A stretch of DNA of 64,000 nucleotides from Burkholderia pyrrocinia. Its GTDB lineage: Bacteria > Pseudomonadota > Gammaproteobacteria > Burkholderiales > Burkholderiaceae. The notes under the pieces are model-generated. The model had not been told where the DNA came from. It searched no databases and saw only the letters and a list, made by a program, of their open reading frames with translations. This document shows positions 63,299-64,000 of the stretch, in pieces (positions within the stretch are counted from its first letter, which is position 1; every line of letters starts with the position of its first letter). Location: the NCBI RefSeq assembly GCF_001028665.1, contig NZ_CP011505.1, positions 186,001-250,000 of the forward strand, given 5' to 3'. The position numbers and the translations under genes are program-made.

Positions 63299-64000
63299 TC
63301 AGCTCCGATAGAGCGCACAGGCCCATGTCGCGCCCGCGCCGTAGGTCACGAAGAGGTTGAGTTGCCCGGCCGGCATGCGGCCTTGATCGCGCGCGATGGC
63401 GAGCGCGACCGGAAACGCTGCGCTCGCCATGTTGCCCAGCTGATCGACGGAGATCATGCAGCGCTCGCGGGGCAGACCGAGCCGCTCGATGACCGCGTCG
63501 AGGATGCGCAGGTTCGGCTGGTGCGGCACGACCAGGCCGATATCTCCGATCGTCAGCCGGTGCTTGTCGAGCATCTGCCGGCACGCGTCGACGATGCGCC
63601 GCGTGGCGTCTTCGAACATGGGCCCGCCTTTCATCCGGAAATGGTGCCGGCCGGCCGCGATATCGTCTTCGTCGATGAAGCGTGGGCGCCGCGCGCCGGG
63701 CGCTTCGGTGCTGAGCAGGTCGAACTGGGTGCCGTCGGCGCCGAGCGTCAGGTCGATCAGCCCGTGCGCCGGGTGGTCTGTCGCTTGCAGCAGCAGCGCG
63801 GCGGCACCGTCGCTCAGCAGGATCGACAGATTGCGGCCGGCATTGCTGGTATCGATCCGCCGCGACAGGGCTTCGGCGCAGATCAGCAGCACGTTGCGAT
63901 ACAGGCCGCTCGCGAGGAAATGGCGCGCGATCTCGACCCCGTAGAGCCCGCCGCTGCATTGCGCGCGGATATCGAAGCACGGAATCTCCCGCAAGCCGAG
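63299..64000 (-). CDS. 3-oxoacyl-ACP synthase III-like ketosynthase, partial
   Basis: The C-terminal 233 residues of a KAS III (FabH-like) protein; the N terminus lies beyond the window edge. The active-site Cys is in DIRAQCSGGLYGVE, the catalytic His in GLVVPHQPNLRILDAV and the Asn in QLGNMASAAFPVAL, so the Cys-His-Asn triad is complete. In this setting it probably condenses a CoA-linked starter with an acyl chain on a carrier protein, rather than serving housekeeping fatty-acid synthesis. It is translationally coupled to the MBL-fold gene. Further cluster genes may lie upstream of the visible region. Confidence 0.9.
   Translation of the reverse strand, partial: LGLREIPCFDIRAQCSGGLYGVEIARHFLASGLYRNVLLICAEALSRRIDTSNAGRNLSILLSDGAAALLLQATDHPAHGLIDLTLGADGTQFDLLSTEAPGARRPRFIDEDDIAAGRHHFRMKGGPMFEDATRRIVDACRQMLDKHRLTIGDIGLVVPHQPNLRILDAVIERLGLPRERCMISVDQLGNMASAAFPVALAIARDQGRMPAGQLNLFVTYGAGATWACALYRS

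Noticed and set aside
1..64000. tRNA, rRNA, CRISPR, IS element or prophage attachment site
   Set aside because: No cloverleaf-like block, conserved rRNA segment, regularly spaced repeat array, transposase motif or integrase was recognised by reading; a dedicated scan would be needed to exclude short ncRNAs.

Overview
The window is high-GC proteobacterial DNA that reads as an accessory replicon region of a Burkholderia (cepacia-complex-like) genome. The basis is the very GC-rich codon use, DUF3331 and DUF4148 small proteins typical of Burkholderiaceae, trifunctional kinase/ATPase/histidine-kinase signalling proteins, and the Burkholderia-style beta-oxidation operon. The species cannot be fixed from sequence alone. 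I saw no rRNA, tRNA, CRISPR array, insertion sequence or replication origin.

Layout. 1-7.6 kb: an OmpR-type response regulator and sensor kinase overlapping by ATGA, two AraC-type regulators flanking an acyl-CoA ligase, and a GNAT acetyltransferase. 7.6-13.3 kb: a leftward unit of TetR regulator, FAD subunit, an unusual fused [2Fe-2S]/molybdopterin hydroxylase subunit, and an MFS transporter. 13.7-26.9 kb: a dense signalling and stress island with a GAF histidine kinase, BON protein, DUF3331, universal stress protein, orphan ECF sigma factor, DUF4148, a 1,687-residue pseudokinase/AAA/GAF/histidine kinase, a FixJ-type regulator, a receiver-only regulator and another sensor kinase. 27.2-37.98 kb: MFS transporters, an alpha/beta hydrolase, a second DUF4148/DUF3331 set followed by a decayed FixJ-type copy, a LysR regulator with an FMN reductase, an FAD oxidoreductase, a condensation-fold acyltransferase and a secreted cupin. 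38.3-45.0 kb: a third DUF4148, Ohr, an exported epoxide hydrolase, a CynX-like transporter, an ECF sigma/anti-sigma pair and a ketopantoate reductase with a coupled small ORF. 45.4-51.2 kb: a rightward beta-oxidation operon (acyl-CoA dehydrogenase, ETF-ubiquinone oxidoreductase, thiolase, 3-hydroxyacyl-CoA dehydrogenase) closed by a strong intrinsic terminator.

51.4-64.0 kb is the most unusual part. A 1,324-residue protein joins a flavin amine-oxidase domain to an iron lipoxygenase catalytic domain. It sits behind an AT-rich, repeat-bearing intergenic region and next to a leftward cluster. That cluster encodes a KAS III-type ketosynthase (cut by the window edge), a metallo-beta-lactamase-fold hydrolase, a fatty acyl-AMP ligase/acyl-CoA dehydrogenase/acyl-carrier fusion, and a large methyltransferase-like protein. 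Together they look like a fatty-acid-derived specialised-metabolite locus with a possible oxylipin branch.

Regulatory structure. A 7-2-7 inverted repeat of the type bound by NarL/FixJ regulators recurs in five gene-free stretches (15154, 25213, 29551, 31593, 33546). Small gene families (ECF, DUF3331, DUF4148, FixJ-type, GAF-kinase) recur across the window, as if one stress/signalling module had been duplicated and partly lost.
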